From Rhodoblastus acidophilus (lineage in GTDB: Bacteria; Pseudomonadota; Alphaproteobacteria; Rhizobiales; Beijerinckiaceae): a DNA stretch of 64,000 nt. A program made the translations under genes and the position numbers. This document shows positions 56,923 to 64,000 of this stretch, piece by piece. Numbering within the stretch: the stretch's first letter is position 1; every line of letters begins with the position of its first letter. The notes under the pieces are model-generated. The model was given only the letters and a program-made list of their open reading frames with translations, ran no database searches and was not told the DNA's origin. The stretch spans positions 62,001-126,000 of the forward strand of contig NZ_WNKS01000002.1 in assembly GCF_009720655.1 (NCBI RefSeq), written 5' to 3'.

Positions 56923-58071
56923 TCACCCCTGAAAAATAAGCAGCGCAAACGCCATGAACAGCAGCAGGTGCACCATCCCCTGCAAAATATTCGTGTGCCC
57001 GCTGGCGAAGGTGACGACGCTCACCCCCAGCGTCAGCAACAGCAGGACGAAATCGGAGTGCTCGACGCCCAGCACGATGTTGTGGCCGGTCCAGGCGCTC
57101 ACGACCAGCATGGCGGGAACGGTGAGTCCGATCGTCGACAGCACGGACCCGAGAAAAATATTGATGGAGCGTTGCATCTGGTTGCGGACCGCCGCCTTTG
57201 TGGCGCCAATCGCCTCCGGCGTCGCCACCAGGATCGCGATCGTGACGCCGCCCAGCGCGGCGGGCGCGCCCAGGGTCTCGATCAGGTAATCGACGGGATG
57301 GGCGAGTTTTTCGGCAAGATACACGACGGGAAGCATGAAGGCGGCGAGCATGGCCGCGTGGAAGGCGATGGAGCGGTTCCCCGCCGGCTCGCCCTCGCCA
57401 TGGTGTTCAATCTGGCCAGGGCCAGTGAAATAGCCGCGGTGCCGGCCGGTCTGCACCATGAGGAAGGCAACGTAGAGCGCCACGGCCATCAGCGCCAGGA
57501 AGCGCTCCTGTGCGGTCGAAAGGGTTGGGCCCACCGTCGTCGTGGTATAGTTGGGCATGACCAGCGTCATCACCGCCAGGGGAATGATCACGCCGAGATA
57601 GGCGTTCGCCCCCTGAAGATTATAGTGCTGCTCGCGGTGCCTGAGCGCGCCCAGCAGCAGCGACAACCCAACCATCCCGTTGAGGATGATCATGATCACC
57701 GCGACCAGGGTGTCGCGCACCAGCGTCGGATTGTTGTCCCCGTGCAGCATGATGGCGGAGATGCTCATCACCTCGATGGCGGTGACCGCCAAGGTCAGGA
57801 TCAGCGTGCCGTAAGGCTCTCCCAGAAGCAGGGCAAGATGCTCGGCATGGCGCACCACGCCAAGCGACGACGCCAGGATCACGCCAAACAGCCACAGGAA
57901 GACGAGGCCAAGCTTCAGCGGATGGTGCAAATCCGCGAGCAGGAAGGGACCAAAACTCAGGAAAGCGGCGCAAGTCGCCACCGGGACCAACAAGAAACTT
58001 TCGCGCCTGAGGGTCGCCAGCACATCCTTGCGAGGGGCCAAGGCGCGGCCCACCCGTTCGCCAAAGCTCAT
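56923..58071 (-). CDS. Calcium/cation:proton antiporter, ChaA/y4hA type
   Basis: 382 residues, about 11 TM helices. It carries the two inverted CaCA repeats with acidic signature: AVTAIEVMSISAIMLHG in the first half and ILVATPEAIGATKAAVRN in the second. Family members exchange Ca2+, Na+ or K+ for H+ and are often annotated as ionic transporter y4hA. Start: ATG 58071. The downstream-lying lyase gene is upstream in transcription but separated by a terminator. Confidence 0.92.
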   Translation of the reverse strand: MSFGERVGRALAPRKDVLATLRRESFLLVPVATCAAFLSFGPFLLADLHHPLKLGLVFLWLFGVILASSLGVVRHAEHLALLLGEPYGTLILTLAVTAIEVMSISAIMLHGDNNPTLVRDTLVAVIMIILNGMVGLSLLLGALRHREQHYNLQGANAYLGVIIPLAVMTLVMPNYTTTTVGPTLSTAQERFLALMAVALYVAFLMVQTGRHRGYFTGPGQIEHHGEGEPAGNRSIAFHAAMLAAFMLPVVYLAEKLAHPVDYLIETLGAPAALGGVTIAILVATPEAIGATKAAVRNQMQRSINIFLGSVLSTIGLTVPAMLVVSAWTGHNIVLGVEHSDFVLLLLTLGVSVVTFASGHTNILQGMVHLLLFMAFALLIFQG

Positions 58072-58105
58072 TCTCTCATTCCCGAAATTTTACGTCAGCA
58101 ACGAA

Positions 58106-58129
58106 AGGCCGCCGCGCGCGCGGCGGCCT
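58106..58129 (-). terminator. Intrinsic terminator of the lyase gene
   Basis: On the minus strand a perfect 12+12 palindrome AGGCCGCCGCGC/GCGCGGCGGCCT followed by TTTCGTT, 10 bp after the stop at 58139. Confidence 0.85.
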
Positions 58130-58138
58130 CCCAAAACC

Positions 58139-59587
58139 TTACAGGCTGTCGCCCAAATCCGACCGGAACTTCGCCACCAGCTTGTGCTGCCAGTCGCTGG
58201 TCGGCGCGAGCTTGCCGAAGAAGAACCGCAGCATTTTGGGCTCCTCGACGAACTTCAACCCGCCGATCAGCGCGCGGTTTTCATACAGCCAGACGATGCG
58301 GTCAATGGCGTATTTCAGCTGCGACATGGTGAAGACGCGGCGCGGAACGGCGAGCCGCAGCAATTCCATGTTGGAATAAACCTCGTTGCCGTCATCGTCG
58401 CGCTGCTCAGACACCGAGCCGCGCTCCATGCCGCGCACGCCGCTGACCAGGAACAAAGCGGAGGCCAGCGCGCCCGCCGAATATTCGGTCTGCGGCACAT
58501 GCGGAATAAAACGCTTGGCGTCGAGATGCACGCCCAGCCCCCCCGGAGGCGTGATCACCGGCACGCCCTTGCGGTCCAGTTCGTTCACCATATAGGCGAT
58601 GAACTGCGGCCCCTGGGAAATCATGTCGTCGTCCATGGTTTCCTCAAGGCCGACCGTGATCGCCTCGATTTCGCGCACGGACATGCCGCCGTAGGTGAGA
58701 AAACCTTCGTACAACGTGACGAGTTCGCGCATCTTCATGAACAGATCGCGGCTGCGCGTGCAAATGCCGCCGCCGCGCGCGCACCCGAGTTTGCGCGCCG
58801 AGAAATAGATGATGTCGCAGAGATCGGCGATGGCGCGGGTGATTTCCCGCACGCTCATCTGTTTGCAGGCGTCTTCGCGCGTCTTGATGAAATAGAGGTT
58901 GTCCGCCAGCAGACTGGCGTCGAGCACCAGCAGCACGCCGTATTTGTTGCAGACATTGCTGACCTGCCGCAGGTTTTCCAGCGAATGCGGCTGCCCGCCG
59001 ATCAGGTTTGTTCCGGTCTCGACTCGGACGAAGGCGATGTTTTCGGCGCCGCGTTTTTGAATGATCGCCTCGAGCTTGGCGATGTCCATATTGCCCTTGA
59101 ACGGATTGGAGCTGGTGACCTCCAGGCCCTCATCGATGATGATTTCGTCCACCGAGCCGCCGTTGACGCAGATATGCGCCTTGGTGGTGGTGAAATGATA
59201 ATTCATCGGCACGACCTGCCCCGGCCGCACGAACACTTTCGCCAGAACGTTTTCCGCCGCGCGACCCTGGTGCACGGGCAAGAAATAGTCCGTGCCGAAA
59301 ATGTCGCGGATCTTGTTTTCCAGCTTGGTGAAGGTCGACGAGCCCGCATAGCTGTCGTCGGATTCCATCATCGCCGCGAGCTGCTTGTCGCTCATGGCGT
59401 TGACGCCGGAATCGGTCAGCATGTCGAGATAGATGTCGGTATTCTTCAGCAGGAACGTGTTGTTGCCGGCTTCGTTCAGAGCCTCCAGGCGGCGCTCGAT
59501 GTGCGGCAGGCTCAGCTTCTGGACGATGCGAACCTTGTGCATCTCCAGCGGGACTTCCTCGCCGGAGTAGAATTTGATGTGAGCCAT
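58139..59587 (-). CDS. PLP-dependent beta-eliminating lyase, tyrosine phenol-lyase-like
   Basis: 482 residues, the family length. Tryptophanases and tyrosine phenol-lyases cleave Trp or Tyr to indole or phenol plus pyruvate and ammonia. Here the residues that separate the two classes are of the TPL type: FTTT (T133; tryptophanase has Asp) and GVRGMERGSVS (R389, equal to TPL Arg381). The PLP lysine is K266 in SARKLGCARGGG; TPL and Trpase have SGKKDCLVNIGG, so the active-site loop differs. It is therefore a divergent member, with a substrate that may be Tyr or another aromatic. It is transcribed alone between a terminator and an MFS pump. Confidence 0.88.
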   Translation of the reverse strand: MAHIKFYSGEEVPLEMHKVRIVQKLSLPHIERRLEALNEAGNNTFLLKNTDIYLDMLTDSGVNAMSDKQLAAMMESDDSYAGSSTFTKLENKIRDIFGTDYFLPVHQGRAAENVLAKVFVRPGQVVPMNYHFTTTKAHICVNGGSVDEIIIDEGLEVTSSNPFKGNMDIAKLEAIIQKRGAENIAFVRVETGTNLIGGQPHSLENLRQVSNVCNKYGVLLVLDASLLADNLYFIKTREDACKQMSVREITRAIADLCDIIYFSARKLGCARGGGICTRSRDLFMKMRELVTLYEGFLTYGGMSVREIEAITVGLEETMDDDMISQGPQFIAYMVNELDRKGVPVITPPGGLGVHLDAKRFIPHVPQTEYSAGALASALFLVSGVRGMERGSVSEQRDDDGNEVYSNMELLRLAVPRRVFTMSQLKYAIDRIVWLYENRALIGGLKFVEEPKMLRFFFGKLAPTSDWQHKLVAKFRSDLGDSL

Positions 59588-59711
59588 GGACGTTCCTGTC
59601 AGCTTTTATTGGACACGAAGTGCGGCATGATCCTTACCAAGCACGATCATCCGCCCCATTGTCCCAAGTCATTTTTTTCAGCAATGCGCCTCAACAAGAG
59701 ACATTTTGCTC

Positions 59712-60905
59712 TTATTCCTTAGCAGGATGCGCCGGAACCAAAGTCCAGGCGCAAAGCGCGGTCCCCACGCCCGCCGCCGCGACCATCACACTCATGGGCC
59801 CCGGCGTTCCGTTGGCGAGCACGCCGACCACCCCGGAGCCCAAAATGCCCGCGCCATAATGCAGCGCCCCGACCAGCGCCGACACCGCCCCGGCGCGCTC
59901 GGGACGCAGGGAAAGCGCCCCGGCGAGCGCATTGGCGACGATCAGCCCGCTGGCGCCGTTGAAAACCAGCAGCGGCGCGACCAACCCCACGAGCCCCCCG
60001 GCCCCCGTCAACCCGGCAAACGCCAGGGCAAGCCCGGCGCCGCCCGCAAAAAGCCCCCCGACCCGCAGCAGCCGCGCGCTGCCGTAAACGGGCGCGAGCC
60101 GGACGTTGAGCATGTTGGCGGCCATGATGGCGAGGATCGCCGCGCCGAACAACAAGCCGAACCAGCCGGGCGGAACGCCGTAGTACGTAATGTAGGCGAA
60201 GGGCGCGCCGGCGAGATAGGCGAACACGCCAACATAGAAACACGAGATGGTCGCGGCGAAGCCAAGGATGCGCCTGTCGCGCACGAGCTGGCCATAGCCC
60301 CTGAACGCCGCGCCCAAAGACTCTTTGCTGCGCCGCTCCAATGGAAACGTTTCGGGCAAGACAGTCAGCGCCGCGAGCGTGAAAACGGCGACGGCGACGA
60401 GCACCCAAAAAATGGCGCGCCACGAGGCGAAAGCCAAAATCTGCGCGCCCGCGAGCGGCCCGACCAGCGGCGCCACGGCCATCACCGTCATCAGCGTCGA
60501 CATCATCTGCGCCGATTTCTCGCCCTGATAGAGGTCGCGGACCATGGCGCGCGACAGGACGACGGCGGCGCAGGCCCCCACAGCCTGCACCACCCGCCAA
60601 AAAACAATCTGCCCGGCGCTGGACGCCAAAGCGCAGCCGCCCGAGCCGAGCGCGAAGATCACGAGCCCCACGGCGACCGGACCGCGCCGGCCATATCGGT
60701 CGCCGACCGGCCCCCAGACGAGCTGGCCGAGGCTGAAGCCGACCAAAAAGCCGGAAATCGTCCATTCCATCTCCCCGGACCCCGCGCGCAGCGCCTCCGC
60801 CATGGCGGGCAGCGCCGGAAGATAGAGATCGGTGGAAATCGAGGCGAAGCCCATGAGGGCGCTGAGGATCGCGAGCACGCCAGGGCTGTTTCGTTCGGAC
60901 GACAA
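59712..60905 (-). CDS. MFS multidrug transporter, Bcr/CflA family
   Basis: 397 residues from a TTG at 60905 with GGGAGGA just upstream, the usual length; an ATG at 61031 would give a long, unusual N-terminus. 12 TM helices: STDLYLPALPAMAEAL in TM1, WGPVGDRYGRRGPVAVGL for motif A, and RAMVRDLYQGEKSAQMM between TM4 and TM5. These pumps export bicyclomycin, chloramphenicol or other drugs. Probably monocistronic. Confidence 0.9.
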   Translation of the reverse strand: MSSERNSPGVLAILSALMGFASISTDLYLPALPAMAEALRAGSGEMEWTISGFLVGFSLGQLVWGPVGDRYGRRGPVAVGLVIFALGSGGCALASSAGQIVFWRVVQAVGACAAVVLSRAMVRDLYQGEKSAQMMSTLMTVMAVAPLVGPLAGAQILAFASWRAIFWVLVAVAVFTLAALTVLPETFPLERRSKESLGAAFRGYGQLVRDRRILGFAATISCFYVGVFAYLAGAPFAYITYYGVPPGWFGLLFGAAILAIMAANMLNVRLAPVYGSARLLRVGGLFAGGAGLALAFAGLTGAGGLVGLVAPLLVFNGASGLIVANALAGALSLRPERAGAVSALVGALHYGAGILGSGVVGVLANGTPGPMSVMVAAAGVGTALCAWTLVPAHPAKE

Positions 60906-61050
60906 GGATTCCTCCCGGAGGACTGGATCGCATTGCGCCCAGAAGGCCTCCGGACGGGGCTCCGCCGTTGGGGCAATGCGTTCCCGTCCGCTGCGGAGCA
61001 GCGACCGGATGATCCGCGCAGCCTGCCCCAAGGTCTTGAGAACGCCATTA

Positions 61051-61066
61051 TTTGACCATAGTCAAA
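61051..61066. promoter_or_regulatory. Crp/FNR-type operator before the Crp-GGDEF gene
   Basis: TTTGAC-CATA-GTCAAA: a perfect 16-bp inverted repeat that fits TTGA(C/T)-N4-(G/A)TCAA, the FNR/FixK/DNR family box. It is 63 bp before the start of a gene encoding a Crp/Fnr-type protein, with a -10-like TAATAT near 61088-61093. Autoregulation, or control of the divergent MFS gene, is likely. Confidence 0.7.
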
Positions 61067-61128
61067 CTGTGTTTCGTCTAAAGCGTGGTAATATACGTTC
61101 ATTATGTCCTGGCGGAAGGCTTTTGACC

Positions 61129-62415
61129 ATGGAGTCGCGAGAGCTGAGCGCCGCATTGCGCTCTCCCCTGTTCCAGCTTCTGGGGCCAGACCTGTGCAGC
61201 CTGCTGGCGGCCTCGGGCTCGGTCCGCGAGTACCGGCGCGGAGAAATGGTGTTCTGGCAGGGTGAAGCGGCGGACGGGCTGTTCGTCGTGCTGTCGGGAT
61301 GCCTAAAGCTGTGCCGCGAGACGGCGAGCCATGACCATGAGGTCATCGGCGTCCTCACCGCATGCCAAATCTATTTCGAACCGTCGATGTTCGCGGACGG
61401 TCGCCATCACGTGATCGCCGAAGCCGTCTCCTCGGCGCGGGTCGCGCGGCTCGACGCGCAAACCTTGCGAAACGCCATCCTGCGCCGCCCGGAACTGGCC
61501 TTCACCCTGCTTTCCCTGTCCGCCGCCGCCAACAAGGGGCTCGTCGAACAGGTCGAGCAGCTCAAGACCCGCTCGGTGCCGCAGCGGATCGCCGGTTTCC
61601 TGCTCCAGCAGGCGGAACTGACGGGCCAACCCCAAAATTTTTCCCTTCCCTTCAGCAAGACGCTGATCGCCCGCTTCGTCGGCGCCAAGCTCGAAAGTTT
61701 TTCGCGCTCGCTGGTCCACCTCGCCGACCAGGGGGTGCGGATCGTCAACGACCGCGTCACCATCCAGGATATCGACCGCCTCGCGCGCTTCGTCGACGGC
61801 GTGGCGGGCGACGCGCCGCACGACCGCCGGCCGATTCTCACCCGCTTCGCCTCCATGGGCCGGCGGCGGAAATTCGATGATGGCCTGGTGCGCTCCTGGC
61901 GCAAGGCGGAAAGCGCCGGCGCGCCGATTTCGCTGCTGCTGATCGATGTCGGACAGGGGCGCGCGTCCAGCGAAGCCGATCGCGGCCTGCTGGTCGCCGT
62001 GGGCGACACGATCGCCCGCGAGGCTGATCGCGATGGCAAGTTCATGGTCCATTACGGCGGCGACATTTTTGCGATCGCCGCGCCGAAGGCCGACCGGGGC
62101 GATGCGATGCGGCTCGCCGAAAAGCTGGCGGCCATGCTCGAAAACGACTCGCGGCGCGCGGAAGCCTCGGTGATCGCGGCGATCGGCTCGGCCACGATCT
62201 TTCCCACCGCCGACGACCACATCGAAAAAATCGTCTGCTTCGCCGATATCGCGCTTCACCAGGCCAAGACGCTGGGTCGCGGCCAGATCCGCGATTTCTT
62301 CGATGGCGATCCCGGCTGCGAGGTCGCGCGCAAAAGCCCCTCGGGCGGCGCCCGCATTCCCGTGATCGAATCCTCGCATTGCGCGGCGTGCCGCAAGGAC
62401 GCGCCCTGCTGCTGA
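61129..62415 (+). CDS. Crp/Fnr-type regulator fused to a degenerate GGDEF domain, with C-terminal cysteine motif
   Basis: 428 residues from the ATG at 61129 (GGAAGG 9 nt upstream). Residues 1-~150 are a cyclic-nucleotide-binding-like domain; ~150-235 a Crp HTH (LPFSKTLIARFVGAKLESFS, RSLVHLADQGVRIV). Residues ~260-400 resemble a GGDEF domain with ISLLLIDVGQ, LVAVGDTIAREA and the active-site loop GGDIF (310-314), then FADIALHQAKTLGRGQI. The I for E/D change makes cyclase activity unlikely. The last 12 residues carry C418-x2-C421-x5-C427-C428, spaced like the Fe-S ligands of FNR, but at the C-terminus. It may sense oxygen, redox or a nucleotide. Confidence 0.88.
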   Translation: MESRELSAALRSPLFQLLGPDLCSLLAASGSVREYRRGEMVFWQGEAADGLFVVLSGCLKLCRETASHDHEVIGVLTACQIYFEPSMFADGRHHVIAEAVSSARVARLDAQTLRNAILRRPELAFTLLSLSAAANKGLVEQVEQLKTRSVPQRIAGFLLQQAELTGQPQNFSLPFSKTLIARFVGAKLESFSRSLVHLADQGVRIVNDRVTIQDIDRLARFVDGVAGDAPHDRRPILTRFASMGRRRKFDDGLVRSWRKAESAGAPISLLLIDVGQGRASSEADRGLLVAVGDTIAREADRDGKFMVHYGGDIFAIAAPKADRGDAMRLAEKLAAMLENDSRRAEASVIAAIGSATIFPTADDHIEKIVCFADIALHQAKTLGRGQIRDFFDGDPGCEVARKSPSGGARIPVIESSHCAACRKDAPCC

Positions 62416-62483
62416 TTTTTTCGCGGCGCTTCGTCGCAGTTTTGACTCCGACCCTTGACGGCGCGCCCTGACCGGGAAACCAT

Positions 62484-62603
62484 GTGCTTGGCCAGGGAGA
62501 GCTTTGCCAAAAAGCTGAGAGGCCGCTGGCGCGGAAAAACAACAATTTTCGCGCGGCGCGGCGATCCCCAAAACCTGATCCGGATCATGCCGGCGGAGGG
62601 ATG
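62484..62603 (+). ncRNA. TPP riboswitch (thi box)
   Basis: Conserved elements in order: a P3 hairpin AGCTTT...AAAGCT, CTGAGAGG at 62515-62522, a variable P3a arm, CCC with AAAACCTGATCCGGATCATG (62568 onward), then CCGGCGGAGGGA at 62590-62601. This is the standard thiamin pyrophosphate aptamer. It lies 84 bp before thiO. A G+C hairpin and a T-rich stretch (about 62605-62636) follow and could form the expression platform; it represses when TPP is plentiful. Confidence 0.93.
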
Positions 62604-62687
62604 GCGTTCGCCGGGAGTCCTTTTCCCTTTTTTCGCGCGCGAACCAAATCCGCCCGTCGCCCTGACCCACATGTGGAGGAGGCGCGG

Positions 62688-63707
62688 ATGCGCATCAGAA
62701 TTATTGGAGCCGGCGTCGCCGGCTTGACGGCGGCCTATGAATTCGCGCGGCGCGGCGCGGAGGTCGAGATCGTCGAGCGCGAGGAGGCGCCGGGTCGCGG
62801 TTGCTCCTGGTACGCGGGCGGCATGGTCGCGCCCTGGTGCGAGCTGGACTCGGCGGAACCGCTGGTCGCCCGCCTCGGCATGGAGGCGCTGGTCTACTGG
62901 ACCCGCACCGTCCCGGTCGCTGAAACGCGCGGCTCCCTGGTGGTGGCGACGCCGCGCGATCAGGCGGATTTGCGCCAGTTCGCCCGCCGCACCGCCGAGT
63001 TCGAGGAAATCGGCGGCAACCGCCTCGCCGAACTCGAACCCGACCTCGCCGGCCGTTTTTCCCGCGCGCTGTTCTTCCCGAAGGAAGCCCATCTCGATCC
63101 GCGCGTCGCGCTCGACACGATCGCGCGGCGGCTGACCGCCATGTCCAACGCCCGCTTCCGCTTCGGCATGGACGCCGGGGACGTCGAGGGCGAAGCCGAC
63201 TGGACCGTGGACTGCCGCGGTTTTGCGGCGCGCGACCGGCTCAAGGGGCTACGCGGCGTCAAAGGCGAGATGATGGTTTTGAACACGCGCGACATCGCGC
63301 TGTCGCGCCCGATCCGCCTGCTGCACCCTCGCCACCCCGTCTATGTCGTGCCGCGTCCCGACGCCAATTTCATGATCGGCGCCACCCAGATCGAGAACGA
63401 GGAGCGCCGCCGCGTCACCGCGCGCTCGATTGTCGATCTGGTCAACGCCGCCCACGCCATCCACCCGGCGCTGGCGGAGGCGGAAATTTCGGAAATGGGC
63501 TCGGACCTGCGCCCCGCCTTCCACGACAATTTGCCGCGCATCATCGTCGAGGGCCGCACCATTTTCATCAACGGCCTGTTCCGTCACGGATTTTTGCTGG
63601 CGCCGTCGCTAGCGCGGCAAACGGCGGACTTCGTCTTCGGCGGCGCGGTCTCGCAAGACCTGATGCGCGACGAACTCTCGCGCCTCGGCCTCGCCGAGGC
63701 GGTGTAG
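62688..63707 (+). CDS. thiO: Glycine oxidase ThiO of thiamin thiazole synthesis
   Basis: 339 residues from the ATG at 62688 (GGAGG upstream). FAD-binding Rossmann motif IIGAGVAGLTAAYEFARRGA, VEIVEREEAPG, then YAGGMVAPWCE and FRHGFLLAPSLARQTADFV near the C-terminus. It oxidises glycine to iminoglycine for thiazole assembly. A TPP riboswitch controls it. The downstream gene is on the other strand, so no other thi gene is on this transcript within the window. Confidence 0.95.
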   Translation: MRIRIIGAGVAGLTAAYEFARRGAEVEIVEREEAPGRGCSWYAGGMVAPWCELDSAEPLVARLGMEALVYWTRTVPVAETRGSLVVATPRDQADLRQFARRTAEFEEIGGNRLAELEPDLAGRFSRALFFPKEAHLDPRVALDTIARRLTAMSNARFRFGMDAGDVEGEADWTVDCRGFAARDRLKGLRGVKGEMMVLNTRDIALSRPIRLLHPRHPVYVVPRPDANFMIGATQIENEERRRVTARSIVDLVNAAHAIHPALAEAEISEMGSDLRPAFHDNLPRIIVEGRTIFINGLFRHGFLLAPSLARQTADFVFGGAVSQDLMRDELSRLGLAEAV

Positions 63708-63718
63708 AGGGTAAAAGG

Positions 63719-63777
63719 AGCCCTCACCCTGAGGAGCCTGCGCAGCAGGCGTCTCGAAGGGCGAGGGCGGCCCACGG
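63719..63777 (+). repeat. Palindromic intergenic repeat, family D
   Basis: CCCTCACCCTGAGGAGCCTG, CGCAGCAGGCGTCTCGAAGG, GCGAGGGCGGCCCACGGC; same family as the copy at 38011-38070. Lies between thiO and a convergent gene. Confidence 0.8.
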
Positions 63778-63800
63778 CGCTTTCAGCGGCGCTGAGAACC

Positions 63801-64000
63801 TCAGGCCGCGTCCAACCAAGCCTCCAGCGCCGAAAATGTCTCATCGGCGCCGGAGAGCATGGCGTCCCAATCCCCCGCCGCCGTCGCGCCGTCGATGGCG
63901 GCGCAGCACGCGCGCCATTGCAGGTCGGCCCCGTCGCCGCCGGCCAAAAACCCGCGTCCCAAAGAATTGCCAGCTCCCAACAGCGGATCGAGCGCCTTGG
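63801..64000 (-). CDS. C-terminal end of a protein, possibly a heme-oxygenase-like enzyme (partial)
   Basis: The last 65 residues plus the stop are in the window; the rest lies to the right. The segment LLGAGNSLGRGFLAGG, then a helix GADLQWRACCAAIDG and a C-terminal helix ETFSALEAWLDAA, resembles the C-terminal end of biliverdin-producing heme oxygenases (a G-x-SLG helix and a final FxxLxxWL helix). The identification is weak because the catalytic His lies outside the window. Confidence 0.5.
   Translation of the reverse strand, partial: KALDPLLGAGNSLGRGFLAGGDGADLQWRACCAAIDGATAAGDWDAMLSGADETFSALEAWLDAA

Noticed and set aside
56732-56926. 64-residue minus-strand frame between the TPR-nuclease and antiporter genes
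   Set aside because: No ribosome-binding site or recognisable motif; too short and in a composition boundary.

Overview
The window reads as chromosomal DNA of a high-GC alphaproteobacterium of the order Hyphomicrobiales (Rhizobiales). Support: an ALAS-type hemA (Shemin pathway), a complete phyR/nepR/ecfG general-stress module with an EcfG-type promoter, a compact glgP-B-C-A-X glycogen operon, an intracellular PHB depolymerase, and palindromic intergenic repeats of the kind common in Bradyrhizobium, Rhodopseudomonas, Methylocystis and Beijerinckiaceae. Genus is not decidable by eye.

Layout. 1-1280: a scarred accessory patch with a partial coiled-coil gene, a displaced copy of the glnE 3' end, a mazF cut off at that copy, and an intact mazE-like antitoxin with a palindromic operator. 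1283-8391: glnE with an overlapping sensor kinase, divergent from an FtsK translocase that lacks membrane segments. 8401-10002: an A+T-rich insertion carrying a Panacea (DUF4065) antitoxin and an unrecognised partner, next to an orphan vapB-like antitoxin. 10144-21000: cell-wall enzymes (SleB-like hydrolase, L,D-transpeptidase, lytic transglycosylase), a 5'-nucleotidase, a beta-CASP metallo-hydrolase, a LOG-family protein, pth, rplY, mtnP and small membrane or periplasmic proteins. 21059-27517: hemA lies between a LuxR-type regulator and an SSF-hybrid kinase resembling the CrbR/CrbS (ErdR/MxtR) acetate-sensing pair. 27753-32602: phaZ, a glyoxalase-II-like hydrolase, a universal stress protein, and phyR divergent from nepR-ecfG.

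32673-40149: a thioester alpha-2-macroglobulin followed by pbpC, a periplasmic protease-trap and peptidoglycan-repair pair. 40259-49797: the glycogen operon, with phosphorylase, branching enzyme, ADP-glucose pyrophosphorylase, synthase and debranching enzyme packed with ATGA overlaps. 49894-53371: a one-TM protein, a Crp-type regulator, a short Hsp70 and a GNAT acetyltransferase. 53372-56922: a second A+T-richer accessory patch with repeats, a near-perfect parS site, and a large TPR protein ending in a RecB-like PD-(D/E)XK nuclease signature. 56923-64000: a ChaA-type antiporter, a tyrosine phenol-lyase-like enzyme, a Bcr/CflA MFS pump, a Crp/GGDEF-like fusion with an FNR-like operator and C-terminal cysteines, a TPP riboswitch controlling thiO, and the C-terminal end of one further gene.

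The best candidates for undescribed biology are the TPR-nuclease protein, the Panacea operon with its unknown partner, and the Crp-GGDEF fusion. All calls rest on reading the sequence and on recalled family signatures; no search or computation was run.
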